Assembly: GCA_965203305.1 (NCBI GenBank) | Contig: OZ241874.1 | Span: forward strand, 1,798,001-1,862,000 | Direction: 5' to 3' | DNA: 64,000 nt | Source of the DNA: Bin80 sp965203305 | GTDB lineage: Bacteria > Bacteroidota > Rhodothermia > Rhodothermales > Bin80 | In this document: one piece after another, positions 8,474 through 17,616 of the stretch | How positions within the stretch are numbered: the stretch's first letter is position 1 | Layout of the letters: each line of letters begins with the position of its first letter | Translations under genes and position numbers: made by a program | Notes under the pieces: model-generated | What the model was told of the DNA's origin: nothing | What the model saw: only the letters and a program-made list of their open reading frames with translations | Database searches by the model: none

Positions 8474-11400
8474 TTATAACCGGACATTGAGATTCAGTCC
8501 GATGCTTCGCGTCTGTGGTACCCCGGCATGCTCAAGTCCAATCCCTCTGTTCGTGCTGTTGTAGAGAGATTCCGGATCAAGGTTATCCACATTACTGTAG
8601 AGCAGCCAGAGGTTCCGTGCAATCACGGAAATGGACGCAAACTTGACGGGCGTGCGAACGAATATGCGTGATGGCAGATTATAGCTAATGGACAGCTCCC
8701 GGAGCTTCACGAAACTGGCATCGTAGATGAACTCTTCTCCGATTGTTCCTCCACCAATCCTTCCGAAGTAATCCTGGGGGTCCGCCTGCACTGTGTTCTT
8801 CTCACCTTTTTCGTTCACACCATCTCCGACAATGTATCCCACATCACGGCCTTGCAGCGTATTCTTGTGAAGCCCGTTGACGTATCCTGCACTGTTCGTT
8901 ACAGAAAAAAGGTCTCCACCAAAACGCAGATCAAAAAGAAGGTTCAGCGACACATTTCGCCAGCGAAGTGCATTCCGGACCCCTCCACTGATATCCGGGG
9001 AGCCATTCCCCAGTACGCACAGATCGCTGGTTCGCATGGGCAGTCCGTCTTTATCATGCACAATTGGCCCCGTCGCATCACAATCGGAGGCATCTTCTCC
9101 GGTTGGCACGTTCTGGCGGAGATACTTGCGTCCCTTGATGGATCCGTAGGGCTCCCCTACATCCGCGGTCACGAAATTTCCGCGGTGACGGCTCTCGGCG
9201 AGCACCAGCGAAGTCTGGCCTTCGGTCAGTTCAACGACCTCATTGCGGTTGCGTGCAAGATTCAGATCCAGATCCCAGCGCCAGGATCCTTGCCGTACGG
9301 GAGTCGTGCTCACGAGCAGTTCGAATCCCTGATTCGAAATTTCACCTGCATTAATGACCTGGCTGCCGAATCCTGATGCGTTTGAGATTGTGGTAGACAA
9401 GATCTGGTTCGTCGCCGTTTCGGTGTAATATGTGAAATCAAATCCCAGGCGATTATCCGCAAACCGCACATCAAAGCCCCCCTCAATTCCTACAGTCTGG
9501 GAAGGCTTCAGCGTAGCCAGAGGGATATTGCCCTGTGCAACATTTCCGCGTGGCTGGCCGAGATGACTGCCACTCAGTCCGTAGGTAAGGGCCAGCTGAT
9601 AGGGAAATGTGTCTCCTCCTACCGCGGCCCAAGAAGCCCGGAGCTTGGCAAAACTGACCCAGTTCGGCATGTCAAGTGCATCCGAGAGTACAAGGCTCCC
9701 GCTGATGGAAGGATAAAAATAGCTGTTGTTCTCAATCGGAAGTGTGGAAGACCAGTCATTCCGGGCCGTCAGAGTCAGGTAGAAAAAGTCGTTGTACGCC
9801 AATTCTGCAGAACCATACAGTGAGTTGATCTGCTTCTCATTGTAGCCATAGCCATGCGAACGGACATTCTGATTGCTCACAACCTCAAGCCCGGGCACAT
9901 TAAATCCTCCACCCCCGCTCAGCGTCAGCGTTTCGGCTTCCCGGTACATAATGTTTCCTCCTGCCGTTGCCTGAAGTCCAATGGAACTTGACAGGCTGCG
10001 ATCAATTGTCAGGAGAAAGTCTGTGTTGATCTCAGTGATTTTGTACTCGTTCTCAGACTGTGATCCCACTGGCTGGTAGGCGGTTCCCCACGGAGTAATC
10101 CCCGTTCGGCGTGTACTGTATGTGTCACCGCCAAAACGGCCCCGGAGATGAATGCCTTCGGCAAATTTGTAGCCCAGGGAAACGAACCCGATGGCACGCA
10201 GGTCTTCATCTCTGTTCGTGAACTGGTGGGCAGCCCAGTAAGGATTCTGCTGATAAATATTATCAAACAGTCCCCCGTGCAACTCCCTGCCATCTACATC
10301 TGTGCCCGGTTCTGTGCAGTTTTCATTCTGCGGGGGGCACCGCATCGTCTCTACATCCACATTTGGTGCTAACTGGTACACAGAATAGTTGGCATTCCCT
10401 GGGGAGTCACTCAGCCTCGGCCGGTTGCTCACGAACTCGCGGACCAGGTTGATCTTTGCATCTGCACTCAGGCGAGGTCCAAACTGCGATGTGCCCCGTA
10501 ACGAGAGTGTAGTTCTTGACAATCCAGAATTCGGACTGATCCCCTCATTTGCCAAATGGGAAACACCGATTCTCAGGGAACTGGCTTCATTCGCAGCAGT
10601 CAGGGCCAGACTGTTTGTGCTGGTAATTCCAGTGTTGTAGAATGTGTTCACCGGATTGGACGCGAGACTGTATGGTTGTTGCGAGCCGTCCCAGCTCAGA
10701 GTCTGGGAGCCATCCAGGCGAGGTCCCCAGGCATCATCAACCGTGGAACGCGCTTCATCTTCCGAGGTAGGCTTGGCACCTCGCGTACCTTGTCCATACT
10801 GGGTCTGCCAGTCCGTATTGACCAGGACATTCTCAAATGTTGTGTTACTGGAAAACTCAATGCCCAATCCCATGCCGGGGGAGGCTTTCTTCGTGGTAAT
10901 CAGGATCACTCCATTTTTCGCACGGGTGCCATAGAGGGCTGCTGCTGCTGGTCCTTTCAGCACCGTCATGGTTTCGATATCGTCTGGGTTGATGGAGCCA
11001 ATCCCGTCACCGCCATCAAATCCGCCCCACATCCCGGCACTGCCCAGGGTCGTATTATCAATCGGCACACCATCCACCACATAGAGCGGCTGGCTGTCTT
11101 CCCCGAGAGAGGAAGCTCCGCGTATGATGACGCGACTTGAGCCTGCAGGCCCGGTGGCAGGCTTGGTGACGATCACTCCGGCAACTTTCCCGGCTAGTGC
11201 ATTTGCCACATTGTTCTCCCGAATTTCACGCAAATCTTCCCCACCGACTTCGGATACAGCATATCCAAGAGCACGTTCCTTCCGCTCAATACCGCCAGCG
11301 GTCACAACAACCTCCTCAAGAAGTCCGGTATCCTCTTCAAGGGAAATGGGAATGTTCTCCCGTCCCTCAATCGCAACGGTCTGGCTTACATAACCAATAA

Positions 11401-11650
11401 ATGTTACTGTAAGTGACGCATTCGGACTTGATACTTCCAGCGAGAAGGTTCCATCCACATCGGTAGCGGTTCCATTGAGTGTTCCCGTCTCCACAACAGA
11501 AGCTCCTGGCAAGGGTTCATTATCAACCTCGGACACCACCGTACCCTGAACGGTGTGATCTTGAGCATGCACAAGCTTGGTCGTAGTCGTAGACAATCCC
11601 AGCAGCATGCACAAACTCCACAAGCATAACTTGAGTAGGGTATTCATCAT
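8474..11650 (-). CDS. SusC/RagA-family TonB-linked outer-membrane transporter
   Basis: 1,058 aa with an N-terminal signal peptide cleaved near HAQ, then a carboxypeptidase-D-like regulatory domain (residues about 32-105, GTVVSEVDNEPLPGASVVE), then the plug beginning ALGYAVSEVGGEDL. Plug landmarks are NALAGKVAGVIV, RVIIRGASSLG and PLYVVDGVPIDN, followed by the 22-stranded barrel; the C-terminus (RSIGLNLNVRL) ends in an aromatic-poor strand usual for the family. It imports substrate captured by SusD using TonB energy. The start could be either of two adjacent ATGs (11650 or 11647). A possible Bacteroidota-type promoter lies about 110 bp upstream. No sigma/anti-sigma pair is adjacent. Confidence 0.93.
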   Translation of the reverse strand: MMNTLLKLCLWSLCMLLGLSTTTTKLVHAQDHTVQGTVVSEVDNEPLPGASVVETGTLNGTATDVDGTFSLEVSSPNASLTVTFIGYVSQTVAIEGRENIPISLEEDTGLLEEVVVTAGGIERKERALGYAVSEVGGEDLREIRENNVANALAGKVAGVIVTKPATGPAGSSRVIIRGASSLGEDSQPLYVVDGVPIDNTTLGSAGMWGGFDGGDGIGSINPDDIETMTVLKGPAAAALYGTRAKNGVILITTKKASPGMGLGIEFSSNTTFENVLVNTDWQTQYGQGTRGAKPTSEDEARSTVDDAWGPRLDGSQTLSWDGSQQPYSLASNPVNTFYNTGITSTNSLALTAANEASSLRIGVSHLANEGISPNSGLSRTTLSLRGTSQFGPRLSADAKINLVREFVSNRPRLSDSPGNANYSVYQLAPNVDVETMRCPPQNENCTEPGTDVDGRELHGGLFDNIYQQNPYWAAHQFTNRDEDLRAIGFVSLGYKFAEGIHLRGRFGGDTYSTRRTGITPWGTAYQPVGSQSENEYKITEINTDFLLTIDRSLSSSIGLQATAGGNIMYREAETLTLSGGGGFNVPGLEVVSNQNVRSHGYGYNEKQINSLYGSAELAYNDFFYLTLTARNDWSSTLPIENNSYFYPSISGSLVLSDALDMPNWVSFAKLRASWAAVGGDTFPYQLALTYGLSGSHLGQPRGNVAQGNIPLATLKPSQTVGIEGGFDVRFADNRLGFDFTYYTETATNQILSTTISNASGFGSQVINAGEISNQGFELLVSTTPVRQGSWRWDLDLNLARNRNEVVELTEGQTSLVLAESRHRGNFVTADVGEPYGSIKGRKYLRQNVPTGEDASDCDATGPIVHDKDGLPMRTSDLCVLGNGSPDISGGVRNALRWRNVSLNLLFDLRFGGDLFSVTNSAGYVNGLHKNTLQGRDVGYIVGDGVNEKGEKNTVQADPQDYFGRIGGGTIGEEFIYDASFVKLRELSISYNLPSRIFVRTPVKFASISVIARNLWLLYSNVDNLDPESLYNSTNRGIGLEHAGVPQTRSIGLNLNVRL

Positions 11651-12051
11651 AATTGTACCGGTTTAGTGACTGTTAGTGTATGGGTTCAAGACATAGAACC
11701 CCCCATCGTTAAGGCCGGCTTTCTCTTCCATGTTTTATGGCTCTGAACCCAGCCCGAGAGCAAATATACTAAAATAATTTTATACAAACTTGATAGACAG
11801 ATTTTTTCTGTCACCATTTTGTGAAGGTTTTCAGAAGGAATGTCTTCCATTGGTGGGCGGTGTGTCACAGGGGATCGGAGCAAGAAAAAGATCATGAAGT
11901 GAATCTGCATTCTTCCCGTATCCAAAGTCTGTTGATGAACAGGCAGCGAAAAGACCATCCTGATGCTACAGGAAACTCACAAAACCTGAAAACAGTCATG
12001 GAGAATCAGCATCCACATAAAACTTCTCTGATCATTCCAGTCCATGCATGA
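11651..12051. other. Intergenic region upstream of susC
   Basis: 401 bp with no supported gene. The part nearest susC is AT-rich and contains the candidate promoter at 11761-11788. The short open frames here have no recognisable similarity and unlikely composition. Confidence 0.5.
11761..11788 (-). promoter_or_regulatory. Candidate Bacteroidota-type promoter for susC
   Basis: On the minus strand TATATTTG (11768-11761) matches the Bacteroidota -7 consensus TAnnTTTG. A TTTG (11788-11785) sits 16 nt upstream, somewhat closer than the usual 19-21 nt spacing. The motif lies about 110 bp before the susC start in an AT-rich patch. This is a pattern match only. Confidence 0.35.
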
Positions 12052-12732
12052 TCAGTTGTTCAGGGGAGCAGTGCATGCCTCCGTTGACAGCGCGATTCCT
12101 GCAGTAAAATAGTCCTCATGCAAGTCAATATGATGAACAAGAACTCTTGCTCTGCTCATTCTGAGTATGATTCGCGATGCTCTTCCAGGATGAATCCTTG
12201 CATATTTGGCAAAACTGTGCACGGTAACCTGCCCTTCTCGTTCAAGATGTTTCAACAGGAGACGCTCCTTTTCTCCGATCCTGATGAGTGTGTGTTCCTG
12301 TTCAGAAGATGTTCCCATTAATTTGCGTGCCTCGCGGCTGGCTACGATACACCTGTCTTCAAATCTGACGAAGACGGACCTCTTCCGAATCAAAGGATTC
12401 TGAACATAGTGGGGCCTGGACGGACTCAGAGGAATTCGGACAGCAACTACCGTGCGGGTTCGACTGACTTTCACACACTTAGCATCCAGGGCTATTTCCG
12501 GCATACAATACCGGTCCATTGCCTTGTTCAGGGCATACAATTCTTCTTCGGGATCCTTGACTCCCTGCAAAGTTCCGTCATCTGTAACTCCGACCAGCAG
12601 GTGCCCCCCGCATGTATTTGCCAGTGCTGTAACTTCACGAGCAATTCTCTCACTTTCTGGCAGGCGATGCTTGAACTCGAGGTACAACCCCTCTCCCGCT
12701 TCCACGATCCGCTCCAGGTCCTGTCTGGTCAT
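12052..12732 (-). CDS. AlbA_2 (Schlafen-type) domain protein
   Basis: 226 aa from ATG 12732 (MTRQDLERIVEAGEGLYLEF); a longer start at 12780 adds a stretch unlike the family. The AlbA_2 signature is clear: E-GLYLEFKHRL near residue 15, AREVTALANTCGGHLLVGV near 30-48 and GVKDPEEE. The C-terminal third (KERLLLKHLEREGQVTVHSF) looks like a winged-helix domain. Related proteins are putative ATP-binding or RNA/DNA-associated regulators, some in defence islands. It lies 139 bp downstream of gpsA on the same strand and may be the last gene of that block. Domain call is sound; the role is unknown. Confidence 0.8.
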   Translation of the reverse strand: MTRQDLERIVEAGEGLYLEFKHRLPESERIAREVTALANTCGGHLLVGVTDDGTLQGVKDPEEELYALNKAMDRYCMPEIALDAKCVKVSRTRTVVAVRIPLSPSRPHYVQNPLIRKRSVFVRFEDRCIVASREARKLMGTSSEQEHTLIRIGEKERLLLKHLEREGQVTVHSFAKYARIHPGRASRIILRMSRARVLVHHIDLHEDYFTAGIALSTEACTAPLNN

Positions 12733-12871
12733 GATTACCAAATATCTGTGAGGGGATCTGCCTGTCAACTTGACGTACAAGTCTTCTGTATATGCCTCTC
12801 CTGTACAGCAGAAGATCTGCGCTCATATAGATTCCGATCTAAGGAAGTTCCAAATTACTCATCCCGCCACC

Positions 12872-13891
12872 TCACCCCTGCAGCCATTCTTCCTGCTTGG
12901 CGGAACGCGTCATTAACTGCTGAACAACATCCCTTGGATTCTTTCTCTGGAAAAGGATCTGGTACACAGCTTCTGTGATTGGCATTTCAATTTGGAGACG
13001 CTGTGCCATGTGGTACACAGCTTCCGTTGTCTTTACGCCTTCGGCAACCATATTCATGGATGCAGTCGCTTCCTCAAGTTTTGCTCCTCGGCCAATCATT
13101 TCCCCAAGATGACGGTTGCGGCTGTGTTGGCTCATGCAGGTTACAACAAGATCTCCCAGCCCTGTCAGCCCTGTAAAGGTAGCGGGCTTTGCCCCCAGCG
13201 CACTTCCCAGTCGCTGAATTTCCGCAATCCCCCTGGTAATAAGTGCCGCTCTTGCATTATCTCCATAGCCAATTCCGTCGCTGATTCCAGATGCGATTGC
13301 CATAATGTTCTTTACACTCCCCCCAATTTCTACTCCCCGAACATCGCTATTCACATAAACCCGCAATCGGTCTGTCATAAAAATTTCCTGCACAGCTTCT
13401 GCACGATCCATACTGGCTGAAGCCGCTACCAAGGTTGTGGGAAGCCCCAGTGCTACCTCCTCGGCATGACTTGGACCATACAGAACAACCAGATTCCCCT
13501 CTGGAACGGGGGGAGTCAGCACATCTGCAAGCACAGCCGTTGTTGTAAGCTGTGTTTTTTCCTCAACCCCCTTTGCAACGGACACTATGATCTTGCCCTC
13601 GTTACTGTAGACGGCCAGATTTGCGGCCAGATTTCGTACTGCATGCGACGGGGTTGCGATGATCCAGTGATCAGCGTGCTCCGCCGCAACCTTAAGATTC
13701 GTCGTAACAGATACCGAATCTGGAATCAGGGTTCCTGCCAGATACGCAGGATTGCGCCCCTCCGTGAGAATTCCACTTGCCACGCCCTCCCGGCGTGCCC
13801 AGAGTGTTACATTATGCCCACCATGAGCCAAGCTGACCGACAGTGCAGTTCCCCAGCTACCAGCTCCAAAAACCGATATGGCAGACGGCAT
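12872..13891 (-). CDS. gpsA: Glycerol-3-phosphate dehydrogenase [NAD(P)+]
   Basis: 339 aa, normal length. The N-terminal Rossmann fold has FGAGSWGTALSVSLAHGG. The catalytic region has VSVAKGVEE (Lys), GGSVKNIMAIASGISDGIGY with the second conserved Lys, and NARAALITRGIAEI. It reduces dihydroxyacetone phosphate to sn-glycerol-3-phosphate, the backbone of phospholipids. It follows plsY by 14 bp, so the enzyme making G3P and the one acylating it are co-transcribed. Confidence 0.96.
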   Translation of the reverse strand: MPSAISVFGAGSWGTALSVSLAHGGHNVTLWARREGVASGILTEGRNPAYLAGTLIPDSVSVTTNLKVAAEHADHWIIATPSHAVRNLAANLAVYSNEGKIIVSVAKGVEEKTQLTTTAVLADVLTPPVPEGNLVVLYGPSHAEEVALGLPTTLVAASASMDRAEAVQEIFMTDRLRVYVNSDVRGVEIGGSVKNIMAIASGISDGIGYGDNARAALITRGIAEIQRLGSALGAKPATFTGLTGLGDLVVTCMSQHSRNRHLGEMIGRGAKLEEATASMNMVAEGVKTTEAVYHMAQRLQIEMPITEAVYQILFQRKNPRDVVQQLMTRSAKQEEWLQG

Positions 13892-13905
13892 ATATCTGGC
13901 CGAGA

Positions 13906-14589
13906 CTAGAGCTCCCCACGACCGCGCATGCCATGGGCCAGTCGGAAATGCTTGATCTGATTCTCCGTCCCGGAAAGGAGTCTCTGAATGTTGCTTCGAT
14001 GAGCATACAGAATGGCAAGTGCAAATATCCCCCCAAACAAGAGCAGACTTCGATCCAGAACTTCTATGTCGAAAAGATACATCCGGATGGCAACTGTAGC
14101 CGGAAATGTCAAGGCCGCAATCATGCTCGCCAGAGACACATACCTTGAAATAAACAGAATCAGCGTGAACACTCCGATCACGATCAACATGGTTTTCGGG
14201 GTAATGGCAAACAGGACACCTGCCGCGGTATTTACTCCCTTCCCTCCTTTGAATCGTGCCCAGATCGGCAGCATGTGTCCAATGATCGCCGCAATTCCTG
14301 CCAGGAGACGCATGACGGATTCCACTTGCAAAAAGGCGGGCTCTGCGGGGAGCGTGTCAATCCTGATCATGGCAATCACGCCTGCCGCAAACAGCCCCTT
14401 CCCTACATCAATCACCGTTGAAAGTATTCCCGCTTTCCATCCCAGTACACGAAAAACATTCGTTGCCCCTGCATTCCGGCTGCCATGCTTGCGAACATCA
14501 ACCCCATACAGCACCTGCCCGGTCCAGATACTTCCGGGAACAGACCCTGCCAGATAACTCAAAATCAGGATTAGTGCAATGGACCCCAT
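13906..14589 (-). CDS. plsY: Glycerol-3-phosphate acyltransferase (acyl-phosphate dependent)
   Basis: 227 aa integral membrane protein with several hydrophobic segments. Family motifs are GSIWTGQVLYGVDVRKHGSR (motif 1), SRNAGATNVFRVLGWKAG, and GHMLPIWARFKGGKGVNT (motif 2). PlsY transfers an acyl chain from acyl-phosphate to glycerol-3-phosphate to give lysophosphatidate in the inner membrane. The partner PlsX is not in the window. It sits between purM (64 bp gap) and gpsA (14 bp gap). Confidence 0.94.
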   Translation of the reverse strand: MGSIALILILSYLAGSVPGSIWTGQVLYGVDVRKHGSRNAGATNVFRVLGWKAGILSTVIDVGKGLFAAGVIAMIRIDTLPAEPAFLQVESVMRLLAGIAAIIGHMLPIWARFKGGKGVNTAAGVLFAITPKTMLIVIGVFTLILFISRYVSLASMIAALTFPATVAIRMYLFDIEVLDRSLLLFGGIFALAILYAHRSNIQRLLSGTENQIKHFRLAHGMRGRGEL

Positions 14590-14653
14590 TTGATCAGTTC
14601 ACTTGTTGATATGTACCGCCTGATGCAGAAAATTCGCCATGCGGTTGCCAGAT

Positions 14654-15658
14654 TTATTCCTGGTAAACGGAGCCAATCAGGATGGGTGCCTCCTGGTGAC
14701 GGGTTGCAATGCGACGAATCTCCTCTTCAGCCGAAGATGGTGCAATGACAACCAGCCCGATGCCCAGATTAAACGTACTGCGCATATCCTCTTGTGGCAC
14801 CGCTCCTCGTTCCTGTATGAGCTTAAAGATAGGGAATGGATCCCAGCTTTCATAATCTACCTGCAAGTGCAACCCCTCGGGAAGGACACGCTGTGCATTG
14901 CCTTCAATTCCTCCCCCGGTGACATGCACGAATGCATGCACATGTTCCTTGAGGTCACGGATTAGAGGCAGATAACACTTGTGGATGCCCAGCAGTTCTT
15001 CCTGAATACTTTTCCCCTCCAGCTGAGCAGGTCTCTCGTTAAGAGAGTATCCCGAAAGTGTCCCCAAGAGAACTTTGCGGGCAAGGGAATATCCATTTGT
15101 ATGAATCCCCGAAGAGGCAATTCCCCAGAGCAGGTCACCTCTCTGCACCTTGCTGCCATCAATAATTTTATCCTTGTCCACCACTCCTGTGATGACTCCT
15201 GCCAGATCGTAATCCGTGAGAGAATACAGGTCTGGCATTTCGGCTGTTTCTCCACCGATCAGGGCAACTCCCGAGCGCTTGCATGCTCGGGCCAGTCCTG
15301 TCATTACTGCCTCTATGACCTCTGCGGAAAGTTCGCCCGTCGCAAAATAGTCCAAAAAATACAGAGGCTCCGCCCCGCATACGGCAATGTCGTTGATGCA
15401 ATGATGGACCAGATCTTCTCCAATCGTATCATGGACCCCAGCCTGTACAGCAACTTTTACCTTGGTTCCCACCCCGTCAATCGAGGAGACCAGCACCGGC
15501 TGTGTACAGTTTGCAATATCCAGTTGAAAAAATCCCCCAAATGCCCCTACATCCCGAATGACCCCGGGGGTATGGGTGGACTGGATTGCCGGCTTTAGGC
15601 GTTTGAGTGCCTCATCAGCTGCCTGAATATCCACTCCTGCTTCCCTGTATGTTGTCAT
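14654..15658 (-). CDS. purM: Phosphoribosylformylglycinamidine cyclo-ligase (AIR synthetase)
   Basis: 334 aa. ATG 15658 is the right start: it forms an ATGA overlap with the stop of the upstream gene and opens with TTYREAGVDIQAADEALKRL, the family's N-terminus. ATP-binding and active-site motifs are SSIDGVGTKVKVA, HHCINDIAVCGAEPLYFLDY and GGETAEMPDLY. It converts FGAM to aminoimidazole ribotide in purine synthesis. Translational coupling to a phytoene-synthase-like gene is unusual. Confidence 0.95.
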   Translation of the reverse strand: MTTYREAGVDIQAADEALKRLKPAIQSTHTPGVIRDVGAFGGFFQLDIANCTQPVLVSSIDGVGTKVKVAVQAGVHDTIGEDLVHHCINDIAVCGAEPLYFLDYFATGELSAEVIEAVMTGLARACKRSGVALIGGETAEMPDLYSLTDYDLAGVITGVVDKDKIIDGSKVQRGDLLWGIASSGIHTNGYSLARKVLLGTLSGYSLNERPAQLEGKSIQEELLGIHKCYLPLIRDLKEHVHAFVHVTGGGIEGNAQRVLPEGLHLQVDYESWDPFPIFKLIQERGAVPQEDMRSTFNLGIGLVVIAPSSAEEEIRRIATRHQEAPILIGSVYQE

Positions 15659-16359
15659 CTCGTCGTTTTGCCCATATGTGCCTGCAAATATACGCGTGTC
15701 TTGTGCAGTATGGTGAACTTCGCCGGTCCAGACCACACATCAAATTTTCGTGATTCAATACGAGCCAGCAGATCCAGTCCTCCGGTCCAGCAAATTCGGA
15801 AATGTTTTCGGCACCAGCCACGCAGGTCACTGTTCAGTGTCCTGCATGAAGCATAGGCATCACGGGCACGAACTGCCTGTTTCCAGAGTAGCGAGCGCAT
15901 TTGTGGGGTTTGCCTGCCTTCCCGCAAGTCTGCTTCAGACACACCCTCTTTTTCCAGTGCATCTAGCGGGATAAAATGTCTCCCGGCAAGACTATCTTCC
16001 TTCAGGAAGCAGACAGAGCGTGTCAGAAAGACTGCTCTTGCAAAGTGCTTCACCGGAGTCTCAATCCAGTTTGCAGTGTAACCTGCAAGCTTTGCCAAAA
16101 GAAGGGCATGAGAGCCCGCAACCGTATCCATGCAATCAAATAATTCTGTAACCGTCGGGATGGGTGATACGCCCCCTTCTGTCATCTGGACATCTACCAG
16201 ACTGCCCGGCAAATGGAATTTCCTGCATACTGCATGGGCCTGGCTTGGATCCGCTAGTGAAGATTCTCCATGCTGTGCGACGCGATACCAGTCCCAGAGA
16301 ATTTCTGCAGCTTCGCGCAGTTCTCCCTTCGGCCAGTTTGATGGAGCGAACGGAGTCAT
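15655..16359 (-). CDS. Squalene/phytoene synthase-like protein lacking the first Asp-rich motif
   Basis: 234 aa, against about 280-340 for functional family members. The visible part aligns with the later two thirds of the fold: ELFDCMDTVAGSHALLLAKL matches the helix usually reading YCdrVAGsvG, and AGRHFIPLDALEKEGVSEAD matches the region after the second Asp-rich motif, followed by an R-A-x-x-A-Y helix. The N-terminal segment with the first DxxxD is absent, and the second motif reads FLTRSVCFLKEDSLAG, without the normal N-x-x-R-D-x-x-x-D. An upstream extension is blocked because thrC ends only 3 bp away. It is coupled to purM by a 4-bp overlap. Catalysis as a prenyl synthase is doubtful; a non-catalytic role comparable to NDUFAF6 in mitochondria is possible (inference). 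Confidence 0.68.
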   Translation of the reverse strand: MTPFAPSNWPKGELREAAEILWDWYRVAQHGESSLADPSQAHAVCRKFHLPGSLVDVQMTEGGVSPIPTVTELFDCMDTVAGSHALLLAKLAGYTANWIETPVKHFARAVFLTRSVCFLKEDSLAGRHFIPLDALEKEGVSEADLREGRQTPQMRSLLWKQAVRARDAYASCRTLNSDLRGWCRKHFRICWTGGLDLLARIESRKFDVWSGPAKFTILHKTRVYLQAHMGKTTR

Positions 16360-16362
16360 GAC

Positions 16363-17613
16363 TCAGGTCCAGGATTCCAGTTGTATGCGCAGTGCACTTG
16401 ATGTGGGTGCAAGGGATTGCCCCCGAACCGGCATGGATTCCAGTCTTGTCAGGGCTTCAACAGGATCGGGGCTGCGCCCGATTGCCTGTTTGACCGTATC
16501 TGGAAATTTTGCAGGATGAGCCGTTGCCAGTACAATCACGGGAGCCGGCATGTCATGCGCGGCAGCCAGCCCCAATGCCGTATGAGGATCCGTAATGTAC
16601 CCCGTTTCTTCGTACACATGCCGAATGGACGCGAGGGTTTCCTGATCCGTATATGAACTGCCCTGAATCATATGACGCATCTGATCATCTGCCAGCAGAA
16701 ACTGGAGGCGCTCAAAATTGCTTGGCCGTCCGACATCCATTGCATTCGAGAGCGTTCGCACGGAATCTCTGGAAGGAGCTGTCCCGCCTGCGAGAAATTT
16801 CGGGAATCCATCATTTGTATTATGAGCTGCCATGAATTTTCGAACAGGAAGCCCGGAGAGTGAGGCGAGTACCCCCGCCGTCAGATTGCCCAGATTGCCG
16901 CATGGAACGCACACATCGGCGGATTTCCACCCGCCCCTGGCGAAAGCCCAGTAATAGTAGAGCATCTGTGGCAGAAGCCGTCCTGCATTGATGGAGTTTG
17001 CCGCAGAAAGATGCAATCCGCCCGGAGCAACAAGGAGCTCCTTGACCATGGCCTGGCAATCATCAAATGTCCCCTGCACCGCATAGGTACGTACCCCCTT
17101 TCTCTGGACAGTGAGCTGCCGTTCCTGTATCTGGCTGACCTGTCCATCAGGATACAAGACTGCTACACGCAGGTTGGGGAGGTTCCCGAACCCGTCCGCT
17201 ACGGCACTTCCCGTATCTCCCGAGGTTGCCACCAGAATAGTCAGCGGATTATCCCCCACAAGGTGATTCATGAATCGGGACATTGTCCGTGCCCCAAAAT
17301 CCTTGAAGGACAATGTCGGACCATGAAAAAGCTCAAGCACCCAGGCATTCCCCACCCTGACTATCGGAACCGGAAAATCCAGTGCCTGCCTGAGGATTGA
17401 ATCCAGGACGGATTCAGATATCTGACCGGACAGCCATGGGAAAAGGATGCGCGTTGCCATTGCGGGAAAGTCATCTGCGTCTTTCCATACATGCGGCTTT
17501 ACTTCCGGGACAGTTTCCGGGACATAAAGGCCGCCATCTGGAGCCAGTCCTTGCAGCAGGGCCGTCGAAAAGCTGACCGAGCGCGTGCGGTCACGCGTGC
17601 TTGTATATTGCAT
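16363..17613 (-). CDS. thrC: Threonine synthase
   Basis: 416 aa PLP enzyme converting O-phosphohomoserine to threonine. N-terminal YTSTRD and GLAPDGGLYVPE are typical; the PLP lysine lies in GPTLSFKDFGARTMSRFM (near residue 105), and the phosphate-binding loop is VATSGDTGSAVADGF. It starts 3 bp after the thrB stop and ends 3 bp before the next gene, so the pathway genes are tightly coupled. Confidence 0.95.
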   Translation of the reverse strand: MQYTSTRDRTRSVSFSTALLQGLAPDGGLYVPETVPEVKPHVWKDADDFPAMATRILFPWLSGQISESVLDSILRQALDFPVPIVRVGNAWVLELFHGPTLSFKDFGARTMSRFMNHLVGDNPLTILVATSGDTGSAVADGFGNLPNLRVAVLYPDGQVSQIQERQLTVQRKGVRTYAVQGTFDDCQAMVKELLVAPGGLHLSAANSINAGRLLPQMLYYYWAFARGGWKSADVCVPCGNLGNLTAGVLASLSGLPVRKFMAAHNTNDGFPKFLAGGTAPSRDSVRTLSNAMDVGRPSNFERLQFLLADDQMRHMIQGSSYTDQETLASIRHVYEETGYITDPHTALGLAAAHDMPAPVIVLATAHPAKFPDTVKQAIGRSPDPVEALTRLESMPVRGQSLAPTSSALRIQLESWT

Positions 17614-17616
17614 GGC

